Shown here: one piece after another, positions 7,690 to 14,808 of the stretch
How positions within the stretch are numbered: position 1 is the stretch's first letter
Layout of the letters: each line of letters opens with the position of its first letter
Virus record (IMG/VR): IMGVR_UViG_3300043418_000120
Coordinates: 62,001 to 126,000 of that record
Source: a virus
Length of the DNA: 64,000 nt
Strand: one strand, 5' to 3'
Notes under the pieces: generated by a model
The model's input: only the letters and a program-made list of their open reading frames with translations
Databases searched by the model: none
What the model was told of the DNA's origin: nothing
Translations under genes and position numbers: made by a program

Positions 7690-8183
7690 TTATTGAAGCG
7701 TTGCTGTTGATTGCAGCATTATTTCTTATCGCAGGCATTATTGGTGTCATGCATAAGCGCAAGAAGGCTAAGAAAGCCGCTGAACACGCAGAACTTATGG
7801 AACGATTGGAAGCAGCTAATCGTAAAGAACGCGAGCGTCGCAAAACTTTACGTATGACAATGCCAGCGCCTTATGGCTCAGCGCCACGTGTAACTGAGAC
7901 ACGTGCTCACCAGAACCGTTACTCGGATCGCCGTGTTGCCGATGACGATACAGATATGATGGCTGCAATGATGATTCAGAATGCTATCAGCCAAGCTAAT
8001 ACGCCAGTCTACGTATCTTCGACACCAGAATATGACAACTCGAGTATTTCGAGTAGCACTTCTTACGGTTACAGCTCGCCTTCAAGCGAAACCTGTTCGC
8101 GTTCGAGTAGCTCGTCGAGCTACGATAGTTCTTCGAGCTACAGCTCCAGCGATTCTGGTAGCAGCAGTTCGTTTAGTGACTAA
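7686..8183 (+). CDS. Membrane-anchored Ser-rich protein
   Basis: A 165-residue protein with one N-terminal membrane helix (about residues 2-21), a basic cytoplasmic patch (KRKKAKK), a charged middle, and a C-terminal 45 residues made largely of Ser with Tyr, Asp and Gly. The serine tract is encoded by repeated TCGAG/AGCTC-like units, a local DNA repeat. Such Ser-rich tails occur at the ends of several phage membrane proteins; function unknown. Confidence 0.75.
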   Translation: MIIEALLLIAALFLIAGIIGVMHKRKKAKKAAEHAELMERLEAANRKERERRKTLRMTMPAPYGSAPRVTETRAHQNRYSDRRVADDDTDMMAAMMIQNAISQANTPVYVSSTPEYDNSSISSSTSYGYSSPSSETCSRSSSSSSYDSSSSYSSSDSGSSSSFSD

Positions 8184-8190
8184 AATAAAT

Positions 8191-8219
8191 TTGACAAATA
8201 CACACAGACACGGTATAAT
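8191..8219 (+). promoter_or_regulatory. Sigma70-type promoter for the clamp operon
   Basis: TTGACA and TATAAT with a 17-bp spacer. It is followed by a leader of about 35 nt with AGGAG before the gp45 ATG, so the clamp and clamp-loader genes can be transcribed by host polymerase early. Confidence 0.85.
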
Positions 8220-8260
8220 ACCTATACATATTGATATATCATTAACAGGAGAATTGAATA

Positions 8261-8920
8261 ATGAAATTGAGTAAAGAAACCCAAGAGATTTTTAAGAACT
8301 TCGCTCACATCAATGCGAATTTGATGTTGCGTACAGGTAATAAAATTTCTACTTGGACTGAGAACAAGACGATTATCGCAGATGTGACTCTGCCTGAAAC
8401 ATTCCCACAAGACTTTGGCATCTATGATGTTAACGAATTCTTGGGTGTATTGAGCTTGTTCAACGACCCAGAGTTGACCTTCAACAACGACGTAGTTGTT
8501 ATCAAGGAAGGTAAGAACCAAATCAAGTACAAGGCAGCTGAGGAATCTACTTTGAAGACTCCAACAAAATCAATCGTGTTCCCAGAAGCAGAAATCAATT
8601 TCTCTTTGACAGCTGGCGATCTTCAACACATCATCAAGTCTGCTGGTATCCTGAAAGTCAATGACGTTTCGTTCATCGGCGATGGCAATACTTTGACAGC
8701 TTTGGTTGTTGACAAGAAGAACCCATTGACAAACAAATTTGAAATTGATGTTGGTACTACCGATCGCACTTTCACTGCCAACATGAAGATTGAGAACTTC
8801 AAGATGTTGCCAGGAGCATACGATGTTTCTATCGCTCGTATGAAAATCTGTCGCTTTAAAGCAACAACAAGCTCGTTGGTTTACTACGTTGCGGTTGAGT
8901 CTGATTCTACATCAGAATAA
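8261..8920 (+). CDS. 45: Sliding clamp (T4 gp45-like)
   Basis: A 219-residue protein whose length and N terminus (MKLSKETQEIFKNF) match T4 gp45. It would form a trimeric ring on DNA that gives processivity to the polymerase encoded at 14809-17313 and, in T4, also activates late transcription. The order gp45, gp44, gp62, regA, gp43 is the classical T4 order, with small insertions. It has its own promoter and a strong AGGAG site. Confidence 0.92.
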   Translation: MKLSKETQEIFKNFAHINANLMLRTGNKISTWTENKTIIADVTLPETFPQDFGIYDVNEFLGVLSLFNDPELTFNNDVVVIKEGKNQIKYKAAEESTLKTPTKSIVFPEAEINFSLTAGDLQHIIKSAGILKVNDVSFIGDGNTLTALVVDKKNPLTNKFEIDVGTTDRTFTANMKIENFKMLPGAYDVSIARMKICRFKATTSSLVYYVAVESDSTSE

Positions 8921-8923
8921 ATA
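8916..8923 (+). promoter_or_regulatory. Possible late-promoter box AATAAATA
   Basis: AATAAATA differs by one base from the T4 late box TATAAATA and lies 13 bp before the next ATG. It includes the stop codon of gp45, so chance occurrence is quite possible. Confidence 0.25.
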
Positions 8924-8936
8924 GACTGCTCATATT

Positions 8937-9215
8937 ATGAAGACCGTGAAAGAACTCGACGGTCGGCTCTGGCGTGAGCCGATCCTCGATGTATGGAATA
9001 CAACTCTTTTTGGTAAACAGTTGAAGACTTTCGTTTGCAGAACTTGTAAAGAGAAAGCCTACGTGTCCGAAGCGTATAAGTGCTCAACACGCAAGAGTGG
9101 TTACCGTCCTTACCATGCTTCATGCTGGAATAAGTACAACGGCAAATCGTTCTCGCGTTTGTTTGAAACACCAAAAGAGCCAGAACCAGTGGCTACCCTT
9201 GATTATTTTATTTGA
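8937..9215 (+). CDS. Hypothetical protein with CxxC
   Basis: A 92-residue basic protein inserted between clamp and clamp-loader genes. It has a CRTC motif near residue 33 and two further cysteines (YKCSTRKSGYR, HASCWNKY), which could make a zinc site. It ends with an acidic proline segment and TLDYFI, a short hydrophobic tail that resembles clamp-interacting peptides; this last point is speculation. Confidence 0.7.
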   Translation: MKTVKELDGRLWREPILDVWNTTLFGKQLKTFVCRTCKEKAYVSEAYKCSTRKSGYRPYHASCWNKYNGKSFSRLFETPKEPEPVATLDYFI

Positions 9216-9226
9216 AAGATTATACT

Positions 9227-10168
9227 ATGAGTCGCGAAGAATTTCTGTGGTGCGAAAAGTATCGCCCACAAACCATTGATGATTGTATCTTGCCTCAACA
9301 GGTCAAGGACACATTTAAGCAGTATATCCAAGGTGGACAACTGCCAAACTTTATCTTTTCAGGAAGTGCTGGCGTAGGTAAAACTACGGTGGCTCGTGCG
9401 TTGTGTAACGAACTCAGCGCGGATTACTTGTTTATCAACGGTTCAGAAGAAAGAGGTATCGATGTCCTGCGTACAAAAATCAAGAGCTTTGCCTCGTCTG
9501 TTAGTCTCACCGAATCAGGTGTCAAAGTCGTCATCCTCGACGAAGCCGACTACCTTACCCCAGACACCCAAGCAGCTTTGCGCGCTTTTATCGAAGAATT
9601 TTCTAACAACTGTCGATTCATCCTTACTTGTAACTTCAAGAACCGAATCATCGCACCTTTACACAGCCGATGCGCTGTAATCGACTTCAAAATCGAGAGT
9701 AAAGACAAACCTAAGATCGCAGCATCATTCTATCGCCGTGTCGTTGACATTTTGGCCAAGGAATCCGTTGAAGCTGATCAAAAGGTCGTTGCGAAGGTTG
9801 TAGAGACGTTTTTCCCCGATTTTCGTCGCGTTTTGAACGAACTTCAGCGTTACAGCGTATCAGGTCAAATTGATGCTGGTATTCTGGCTAATATGTCTGA
9901 TGAGTCTATGAAGGAACTTGTGGGCTACTTGAAAGAGGCTGACTTCAGCGCGGCACGCAAGTGGGTTGCTCGTAACTCCGACATTGACACTTCTGTATTG
10001 TTCCGTCGTCTATATGACACAGCTTCTGACTTCTTAGAAACACAATCTGTCCCAGTGATGATTGTTATTTTAGCTGACTACCAGTATAAGGCTGCTTTTG
10101 TTGCCGATGCTGAAGTCAATAACGTAGCTGCGTTGACTGAGATTATGATGCAATGTAAATTCAAGTGA
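9227..10168 (+). CDS. 44: Clamp loader large subunit (T4 gp44-like)
   Basis: A 313-residue AAA+ ATPase with Walker A GSAGVGKTT (46-54), Walker B ILDEAD (about 103-108) and an arginine-finger region (SRC). Family: RFC small-subunit type; four copies with gp62 load gp45 onto primer-template junctions using ATP. I chose the ATG at 9227, which gives the canonical start MSREEFLWCEKYRP; the TTG at 9212 overlaps the previous gene. Confidence 0.93.
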   Translation: MSREEFLWCEKYRPQTIDDCILPQQVKDTFKQYIQGGQLPNFIFSGSAGVGKTTVARALCNELSADYLFINGSEERGIDVLRTKIKSFASSVSLTESGVKVVILDEADYLTPDTQAALRAFIEEFSNNCRFILTCNFKNRIIAPLHSRCAVIDFKIESKDKPKIAASFYRRVVDILAKESVEADQKVVAKVVETFFPDFRRVLNELQRYSVSGQIDAGILANMSDESMKELVGYLKEADFSAARKWVARNSDIDTSVLFRRLYDTASDFLETQSVPVMIVILADYQYKAAFVADAEVNNVAALTEIMMQCKFK

Positions 10169-10175
10169 GGTTGTC

Positions 10176-10559
10176 ATGACCCCATTTGACTTTATCAACG
10201 CAATTTGCGAGAACAAGAATAAGGACTTGATCAAAGAGCCACAGGCAGAGAAAGACTACAAGGCATTCATTATCAACCGTGGGCTTGCGTATTATTACGA
10301 TACGGTTCTACAAGCCAACACGATGAATTATCATCACCACATTCCGAAAGATTGGCAATTTTCGTATTTGCTAAATAGCATTACCAAGAAGAAGCGTCGC
10401 ACTGCGTGGGAAAAGAAAGACACAAAGAGCGATCACTTGGAACTCGTTATGCTACACTATGATTATAGTAAGCGTAAAGCAATGGCTGTTCTAGACATTC
10501 TAACAGAAGAGCAATTGGCTATGATAAAACAAAAATACGAAAAAGGTGGAAGAAAATGA
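10176..10559 (+). CDS. 62: Clamp loader small subunit (T4 gp62-like)
   Basis: A 127-residue protein, shorter than T4 gp62 (about 187), with the family's N terminus (TPFDFINAI) and a conserved core around YYYDTVLQANTMN and LNSITKKKR. It is the non-ATPase subunit of the clamp loader. Position directly after gp44 and an ATGA overlap with RegA support the call. Rated slightly lower because this family diverges quickly. Confidence 0.82.
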   Translation: MTPFDFINAICENKNKDLIKEPQAEKDYKAFIINRGLAYYYDTVLQANTMNYHHHIPKDWQFSYLLNSITKKKRRTAWEKKDTKSDHLELVMLHYDYSKRKAMAVLDILTEEQLAMIKQKYEKGGRK

Positions 10560-10975
10560 CTGTTGAGACCGTCTACTATGACTGGACGCCAGAAAGCATG
10601 CTCGAAGTGACTCTCCCTGAACCTGACAATTTCTTAAAGGTTAAGGAAACACTTACGCGCATCGGAATTGCGTCTCGCAAAGAACATAAATTGTACCAGA
10701 GCTGTCACATCCTGCATAAGCAAGGTAGATATTTCCTAGTCCATTTCAAAGAGCTGTTTGCTTTGGATGGTAAGGAATCTAACTTGACTGGCAATGATGT
10801 GGAGCGTAGAAATACCGTTGCGGTGTTGCTTCAGGATTGGGGTCTTTTGAAGATCGTCAATATGGCTGAAGCAGAACCTCAAGCATCTCTGTCGCAAATC
10901 AAAGTGCTATCCTTCAAAGAGAAGCACGAATGGGAACTTGTTCCTAAATATAACATTGGCAAGAAGAAGGCATAA
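10556..10975 (+). CDS. regA: RegA translational repressor
   Basis: A 139-residue protein. Residues about 17-60 match T4 RegA closely: LEVTLPEPDNFLKVKETLTR, IGIASRKEHKLYQSCHIL, then GRYFLVHFKE, and the C terminus ends KYNIG. RegA binds initiation regions of early phage mRNAs and blocks ribosome entry, including that of the clamp loader genes in T4. It has about 16 extra N-terminal residues compared with T4. Coupled to gp62 by ATGA. Confidence 0.92.
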   Translation: MTVETVYYDWTPESMLEVTLPEPDNFLKVKETLTRIGIASRKEHKLYQSCHILHKQGRYFLVHFKELFALDGKESNLTGNDVERRNTVAVLLQDWGLLKIVNMAEAEPQASLSQIKVLSFKEKHEWELVPKYNIGKKKA

Positions 10976-10976
10976 T

Positions 10977-11141
10977 ATGAAGACTACTATTGACTTAGAA
11001 TTGAGCCCAGATGAGATTGATACCATTTTGGGTTCTCTTGGTGAACAACCTTACATCAAAGTAAGCGGCGTCATCGAAAAGATCCGAGCTCAAGCTATTC
11101 CACAATGGCAAGAGATCTCAGGCGAAAAACCACAGGAGTAA
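10977..11141 (+). CDS. Small conserved phage protein
   Basis: A 54-residue protein with the pattern ELSPDEIDTILGSLGEQPY followed by a helix ending in IRAQAIPQ. This short helical pattern recurs in phage genomes; function unknown. The ATG at 10977 follows the regA stop by one base; an in-frame earlier start at 10938 would lie within regA. Confidence 0.7.
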   Translation: MKTTIDLELSPDEIDTILGSLGEQPYIKVSGVIEKIRAQAIPQWQEISGEKPQE

Positions 11142-11143
11142 GT

Positions 11144-11347
11144 ATGAAAATCGTTTCGATCCTATTGGCAACTGCTTTGCTGGCTTCTCCAGCTTTTGCT
11201 TATGTTGCTCCATCAGCAGCTAAGAAGGCTGCTCCTGCTGACACTACCAAGCACGCTAGTCAGTCCATCAAGGACAAGATTAAGAACAAGAAGTTAGAGA
11301 AGAAACCAGCTAAGAAGGCTGCTCCAGCGAAGAAAGCTGCTAAATAA
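11144..11347 (+). CDS. Exported Lys/Ala-rich small protein
   Basis: A 67-residue protein with a clear Sec signal peptide: basic start MKIV, hydrophobic core ILLATALLA, and an AFA cleavage motif near residue 19. The mature part is about 48 residues, extremely rich in Lys and Ala with repeats of KKAAPAKK. A basic periplasmic protein could bind lipopolysaccharide, peptidoglycan or nucleic acid; none is proven. CAGGAG precedes the ATG at 11144. Confidence 0.75.
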   Translation: MKIVSILLATALLASPAFAYVAPSAAKKAAPADTTKHASQSIKDKIKNKKLEKKPAKKAAPAKKAAK

Positions 11348-11525
11348 TGATTGACTTGAATCCATACGCTATCTGATCCCCATTCGGGATGGGAACAAGG
11401 TCTGAGGTAACCTTGTTAAACACCTCACTAAATTGTCCCACCTTGGGACCGTTGTCGTCTACGGTATAGGCGTCCGTGCAATTGAACTGACATACGTAAT
11501 TGTCGCTGGATAAAGTAACCAGCAA
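11340..11525 (-). CDS. Possible small antisense-strand gene
   Basis: A 61-codon frame on the minus strand in an otherwise empty gap, starting at TTG and ending in the tail of the upstream gene. The composition is protein-like (VCQFNCTDAYTVDDN, SEVFNKVTSDLVP), with no plus-strand gene opposite most of it. There is no convincing ribosome site and the start is not ATG, so it may be a gene remnant. The 235-bp gap holds no other clear feature. Confidence 0.3.
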   Translation of the reverse strand: MLVTLSSDNYVCQFNCTDAYTVDDNGPKVGQFSEVFNKVTSDLVPIPNGDQIAYGFKSIII

Positions 11526-11582
11526 AACCGCTGTGCCTTACGGGCAGCATTTTACATTACTCGCTTAATAGGAGAAATCAAA

Positions 11583-12089
11583 ATGGTAAAACCATTCACA
11601 CCCTCATTCTTTAGTCAAGACGTGTTCAAAGACTTCGATAAAGTATTCGTTGGCTTCGATGAACAATTCGAACGTTTCCAAACGCTTCATGACGATCTGA
11701 CAAAGAACATCCCCAACTATCCTCCATTCAACGTTCGCAAGAACGGCAACACATACACGATTGAAATTGCTGTTGCTGGTTTCGCTCAAAACGAAATCGA
11801 CATCACAATCGATGGTGGTAAGTTGATCGTAAAAGGCAACGTAGAGTCTAAGGAAGCTGAAGAGAGTTTCTTGTTCAAAGGAATCTCTAATCGCGCCTTC
11901 ACTCGCGCATGGGCTATTGGTGACCAATACGAAGTTAAAGACGCTGAACTTTTCAACGGTATGTTGAAGATCGCTCTTGACAAGTTGGTACCAGAAGTGC
12001 CAAAGGCAAAGAAAGTCCCAGTTAAAACTGGCTCAGGCAAACAGTTTCTAACAGAGGACGAAAAACATGAAATCGCATCTAGAATGTAA
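11583..12089 (+). CDS. Hsp20 small heat-shock protein
   Basis: A 168-residue protein with an alpha-crystallin domain at about residues 45-140: PPFNVRKNGNTYTIEIAVAGF, then DGGKLIVKGN and a GMLKIAL strand ending in VPE. Small heat-shock proteins of this type are common in T4-like cyanophages and other marine myophages, where they are thought to protect proteins or assist assembly. Start follows AGGAGAAATCAAA. Confidence 0.9.
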   Translation: MVKPFTPSFFSQDVFKDFDKVFVGFDEQFERFQTLHDDLTKNIPNYPPFNVRKNGNTYTIEIAVAGFAQNEIDITIDGGKLIVKGNVESKEAEESFLFKGISNRAFTRAWAIGDQYEVKDAELFNGMLKIALDKLVPEVPKAKKVPVKTGSGKQFLTEDEKHEIASRM

Positions 12090-12156
12090 TTGGATTCCAA
12101 TGACTGACGATGATGTGGATTGGGTGAACGGCAAAACGCCACCACCTCAAAAGTGA
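12067..12156 (+). CDS. Possible 29-residue protein
   Basis: A short frame overlapping the end of hsp20, with GAGGAC upstream of its ATG and ending just before a terminator. It encodes a small acidic peptide with three Trp and a PPPQK tail. Size makes it uncertain; translation would be coupled to hsp20. Confidence 0.45.
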   Translation: MKSHLECNWIPMTDDDVDWVNGKTPPPQK

Positions 12157-12159
12157 TAC

Positions 12160-12182
12160 AAGGCTCCTTCGGGAGCCTTTTG
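12160..12182 (+). terminator. Rho-independent terminator
   Basis: AAGGCTCC, TTCG loop, GGAGCCTTTT: a perfect 8-bp stem with a stable tetraloop and T-run, ending the hsp20 unit. Confidence 0.9.
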
Positions 12183-12203
12183 ACATTGGACTAAATAATT
12201 TGC

Positions 12204-12446
12204 ATGAGCATCAAACGAGTCCAAATTAACAAAGATATCTTGTCCTACGTCACAGCCAAGCGTGATGATTGGGTATTCAAGGCGTCGGTATACAAGGACA
12301 AATACATCCTCTTGATAGGCTACAATGACACTACAGGAGACTTTTTCACAAGGTCTTTCGCTGACTACGACAATGCTGTAATCTTCGTCGAAGCCCTCGC
12401 TACAAGGGGCTATGGTGGGTTCAGATATAACGATTCGAACCTATAA
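12204..12446 (+). CDS. Hypothetical protein
   Basis: An 80-residue protein with alternating aromatic and charged residues, probably a small beta-sheet fold (WVFKASVYKDKYILLIGYND). No family recognised. There is no strong ribosome site before the ATG and it lies just after a terminator, so expression must come from read-through or an unseen promoter. Confidence 0.55.
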   Translation: MSIKRVQINKDILSYVTAKRDDWVFKASVYKDKYILLIGYNDTTGDFFTRSFADYDNAVIFVEALATRGYGGFRYNDSNL

Positions 12447-12452
12447 AAGTCC

Positions 12453-12481
12453 TTGACATTTATTCCGAAAAGAGGTATAAT
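12453..12481 (+). promoter_or_regulatory. Sigma70-type promoter giving a leaderless transcript
   Basis: TTGACA and TATAAT with a 17-bp spacer. Only 6 nt separate the -10 box from the ATG at 12488, so transcription should begin at or next to the start codon. No Shine-Dalgarno site can exist. Confidence 0.85.
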
Positions 12482-12487
12482 TATGTC

Positions 12488-12718
12488 ATGGCTGCTAATA
12501 ATCACTACCTCCGCAAACTCGCTTCTGACGAACTGTCAGACACCCTGTTCTTCGCAACAGGCTCTCGAGTAACAAAATCCCGAACACCAGACACAGTAAC
12601 CCTAACTGCAGGGCAATTTACTGTAGTCATCAAACACACGCGATTGATCACCGTCAATGGCGACAAGTGTAAGTCCATCCCCGAAGCAAAATATGTTGTA
12701 CAGGATTTGATTCGATGA
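12488..12718 (+). CDS. Hypothetical protein, first gene of small-gene operon
   Basis: A 76-residue protein with a helical N terminus and a beta-rich remainder (TVTLTAGQFTVVIKHTRLITVNG). Family not recognised. The ATG sits 6 nt after the -10 box, so the mRNA is probably leaderless. It begins a chain of at least eight small genes, each overlapping the next by 4 bp, that leads into the DexA-like exonuclease and polymerase. Confidence 0.7.
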   Translation: MAANNHYLRKLASDELSDTLFFATGSRVTKSRTPDTVTLTAGQFTVVIKHTRLITVNGDKCKSIPEAKYVVQDLIR

Positions 12719-12936
12719 ATAAAATTATCCAAGACATCGCAGAACATTGCGACTTCTATGTCGGTAATGAACATAGTGACAAATTATATGAGCAAAAGCA
12801 ACGTCTCTTTATGGAAAAGTTCGCCCAGTTGATTGTGCTGGAATGTGGTCAATATCTTAACTCTCCTGAGTTTATTGGACGCAGTGACTTGGACTGGGCA
12901 ATGGTGCTGAATGAACATTTCGGAGTTGAAGAATGA
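12715..12936 (+). CDS. Small conserved phage protein (HFGVEE family, copy 1)
   Basis: A 73-residue protein with the pattern FAQLIVLECGQYL and the C-terminal tail HFGVEE. The gene at 13381 has the same layout (FAELIVKECVTMC and HFGVEE), so the two are paralogs. The FAELIV-EC...FGVE pattern is frequent in T4-like phages; function unknown. Confidence 0.75.
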   Translation: MNKIIQDIAEHCDFYVGNEHSDKLYEQKQRLFMEKFAQLIVLECGQYLNSPEFIGRSDLDWAMVLNEHFGVEE

Positions 12937-13079
12937 TTGAATGGACTACACATTTTAAGTTTCTTGGATTTACAGTACAAACCTGTGATTATGGTGGACG
13001 CTATATTTGGTGGAAACTTGGCAACTTTAATATCGGGTACAGCAAGGATCCTGACTTTAGTAAGATGGAACAAGAATGA
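12933..13079 (+). CDS. Small hypothetical protein
   Basis: A 48-residue aromatic-rich protein joined to both neighbours by ATGA overlaps, which is the main evidence that it is translated. It reads MIEWTTHFKFLGFTV, then GGRYIWWKLGNFNIGYS. Probably a small beta-hairpin protein; function unknown. Confidence 0.6.
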   Translation: MIEWTTHFKFLGFTVQTCDYGGRYIWWKLGNFNIGYSKDPDFSKMEQE

Positions 13080-13384
13080 TTGACTATCACGAAGCCGTTA
13101 GAGAAATGCACAAAGGCAATGTGGTCAAGTATGTGGGCACGGTCAATGGCAATGTGATGACAGATCGTGGCTGGAGTTGGTGTATGTGCCGTGGTTGTAT
13201 TTTTCCATATCAAGATGGACCCGTATGGAAGTTAGCAGGTCGCATGGTTTACGATCCAGACTTTCGTTATGTGCTTACTGGTGAAACAGTTGATACAAGA
13301 GCGTGGAAGCCAGCACGGAATCAAGACCGTAAAGAGATTAAATCAAAATTGGGCTACAGCCGTATCGGAAGGAACAATGTATGA
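13076..13384 (+). CDS. Conserved phage protein, possible Tad2-like (DUF2829) fold
   Basis: A 102-residue protein. It begins with a helix DYHEAVREMHKGNVVKYVG, then has a Cys/Trp-rich centre (WCMCRGCIFPY) and ends with YVLTGETVDTRAWKP. The order helix plus GK-like turn, beta core, and a final L-T-x-E-x2-D-x3-W element resembles the DUF2829 family, which includes the anti-Thoeris protein Tad2 that sequesters signalling nucleotides. The similarity is by eye and the family label is tentative. Confidence 0.65.
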   Translation: MIDYHEAVREMHKGNVVKYVGTVNGNVMTDRGWSWCMCRGCIFPYQDGPVWKLAGRMVYDPDFRYVLTGETVDTRAWKPARNQDRKEIKSKLGYSRIGRNNV

Positions 13385-13647
13385 TCGAACGAATTGAGCA
13401 ACTTGCCGAACAATGCGTGACCCGTAAGTTTTATGTTGACCACGCCAGCGAAGAATTTGATTACAAAAAGTTCGCCGAGCTGATTGTGAAAGAATGTGTG
13501 ACAATGTGTGACGATACACGAGCCGACTACTTCAAACATCGTAAGTCTGCTGATGATTTTCAAGATAAGAATATCTATGCTGAAGGCGAAGCCGCTAGTG
13601 ATATAATCAAATACAAAATAAAGAAACATTTCGGAGTTGAAGAGTGA
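13381..13647 (+). CDS. Small conserved phage protein (HFGVEE family, copy 2)
   Basis: An 88-residue paralog of the gene at 12715, with FAELIVKECVTMCDD near residue 33 and the tail KKHFGVEE. It has an insert of about 15 residues before the tail. Coupled on both sides by short overlaps. Function unknown. Confidence 0.75.
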   Translation: MIERIEQLAEQCVTRKFYVDHASEEFDYKKFAELIVKECVTMCDDTRADYFKHRKSADDFQDKNIYAEGEAASDIIKYKIKKHFGVEE

Positions 13648-13886
13648 AAACAAAATACATCATTGTGAAACAAGGCAGCTTCGAGTTGCCTTTTGTGTTC
13701 AGCGAGCTCTGTACGCATTCTGATATCGCTTACCAAGTTGGTGGTACAGTTGTTGGTGCAGGATTTTGTCTTGTTGCTGATGACCGCTACTGCTGTTACG
13801 GTGAGAGTATCAGCTGTAAGGTTAAGAGCCGTTACCACGAAGACGATGCTGTTTTAAATAAAATGCTTTTGGGATTTGACGAATGA
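13644..13886 (+). CDS. Conserved phage protein
   Basis: An 80-residue protein using a GTG start that overlaps the upstream stop. Its pattern is recurrent in phages: a K-YIIV start, ELPFVFSEL, a His (CTHSDIA), GGTVVGAGFC and a C-terminal LLGFDE. Beta-rich, with Cys and His residues. No function known to me. Confidence 0.7.
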   Translation: MKTKYIIVKQGSFELPFVFSELCTHSDIAYQVGGTVVGAGFCLVADDRYCCYGESISCKVKSRYHEDDAVLNKMLLGFDE

Positions 13887-14074
13887 ACGAAGAACGACAA
13901 GCAGTTGTGAAGGCTGTTCTTGATGGTGTCATGTCCGCAGATGCGCTAACCATGGACGAACTTGTCTACATTGAGAACTTGGTCAACGAGTTAATTGGAG
14001 AAAAGATTTTACAAAAATCCCTCGATGAAGGTAAAATAGTATTCATCGGAGTAGAGAACGGAGTACTGAATTGA
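13883..14074 (+). CDS. Small helical hypothetical protein
   Basis: A 63-residue acidic protein with two predicted helices (RQAVVKAVLDGVMS and MDELVYIENLVNELIGEKIL) and a short beta tail. Joined to neighbours by 4-bp overlaps. Function unknown. Confidence 0.65.
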   Translation: MNEERQAVVKAVLDGVMSADALTMDELVYIENLVNELIGEKILQKSLDEGKIVFIGVENGVLN

Positions 14075-14247
14075 AACCAACCCACCAAATTCGTGCGTAT
14101 CGGCAAGGCATGATTATGATGACCGAATATGCGTACGACTGGTTGGAAGCTGACACTAAGGTCGAAGAGCTTCTGAAGACCAGCATGTATGATGAATTAC
14201 GAATTATTAAATTAGATAAGGACACAAAAGATGATGTATATGTTTGA
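14071..14247 (+). CDS. Small hypothetical protein (TTG start)
   Basis: A 58-residue frame starting at a TTG that overlaps the previous stop (TTGA), the same coupling geometry as its neighbours. An internal ATG at 14110 is an alternative start. It is acidic at the C terminus and its last codons overlap the start of the exonuclease gene. Unknown function. Confidence 0.55.
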   Translation: MKPTHQIRAYRQGMIMMTEYAYDWLEADTKVEELLKTSMYDELRIIKLDKDTKDDVYV

Positions 14248-14800
14248 CGTAGAGACACTGGACGTAGAGAGCACCAGTGTCATTCTATCAGCATCAATTA
14301 TTGAGTTTGATCCGTCGGATACGACGAAGACATATCAAGATTACCTAGATACTGCGTTGTTCGTTAAGTTCAACGTAGCAGAACAGATTAAGAATTACAA
14401 ACGTACCATTAGCAAGGACACCGTTGAGTGGTGGTCTAAACAGCATGACTATGTGCGTAAAACCAGCCTGACTCCATCGGCTGATGACGTCACGACTATT
14501 GAGGGCATCGACCTTCTCAAAGACTACATCGGCGATAATGCAGGCAATTCAACATTTTGGGCACGAGGCTCGCTAGATCAAATGGTTATCGACAGCTTGT
14601 GTAAAGCAGCTGGACAAGAATTGATCGCACCTTATCATGTGTGGCGAGATATCCGCACTGCTTTGGACTGCCTGACTGAAACTTCAAAGAACGGTTACTG
14701 TAAACTGAAGATTGATTTTGACGTTGGTGCCCATGTCGTAAAACACCACCCAACTCATGACTGCGCATATGACATCATGATGTTGGTTCACGGTAAGTAA
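14231..14800 (+). CDS. dexA: DexA-like 3'-5' exonuclease
   Basis: A 189-residue DEDD-fold nuclease. The first acidic motif is FDVETLD near residue 5, followed by SIIEFD; later acidic positions are in SLDQMVID and HDCAYDI near the C terminus. This matches the short exonucleases related to T4 DexA. Such enzymes degrade host DNA or RNA or clean 3' ends. Directly upstream of gp43. Two ATGs (14231, 14234) are possible starts; AAGGA lies 10 bp upstream. Confidence 0.8.
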   Translation: MMYMFDVETLDVESTSVILSASIIEFDPSDTTKTYQDYLDTALFVKFNVAEQIKNYKRTISKDTVEWWSKQHDYVRKTSLTPSADDVTTIEGIDLLKDYIGDNAGNSTFWARGSLDQMVIDSLCKAAGQELIAPYHVWRDIRTALDCLTETSKNGYCKLKIDFDVGAHVVKHHPTHDCAYDIMMLVHGK

Positions 14801-14808
14801 GGAGTTCA

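Noticed and set aside
8040-8175. Repeated TCGAG/AGCTC units as a CRISPR-like or DNA repeat element
   Set aside because: The repeats have no fixed period and encode the Ser-rich tail of the 7686 gene. No CRISPR array was found in the window.
12180-12208. TTGACA after the hsp20 terminator as a promoter for the gene at 12204
   Set aside because: At 17 bp spacing the -10 position reads CATGAG; no TATAAT-like box is found at a permitted distance.
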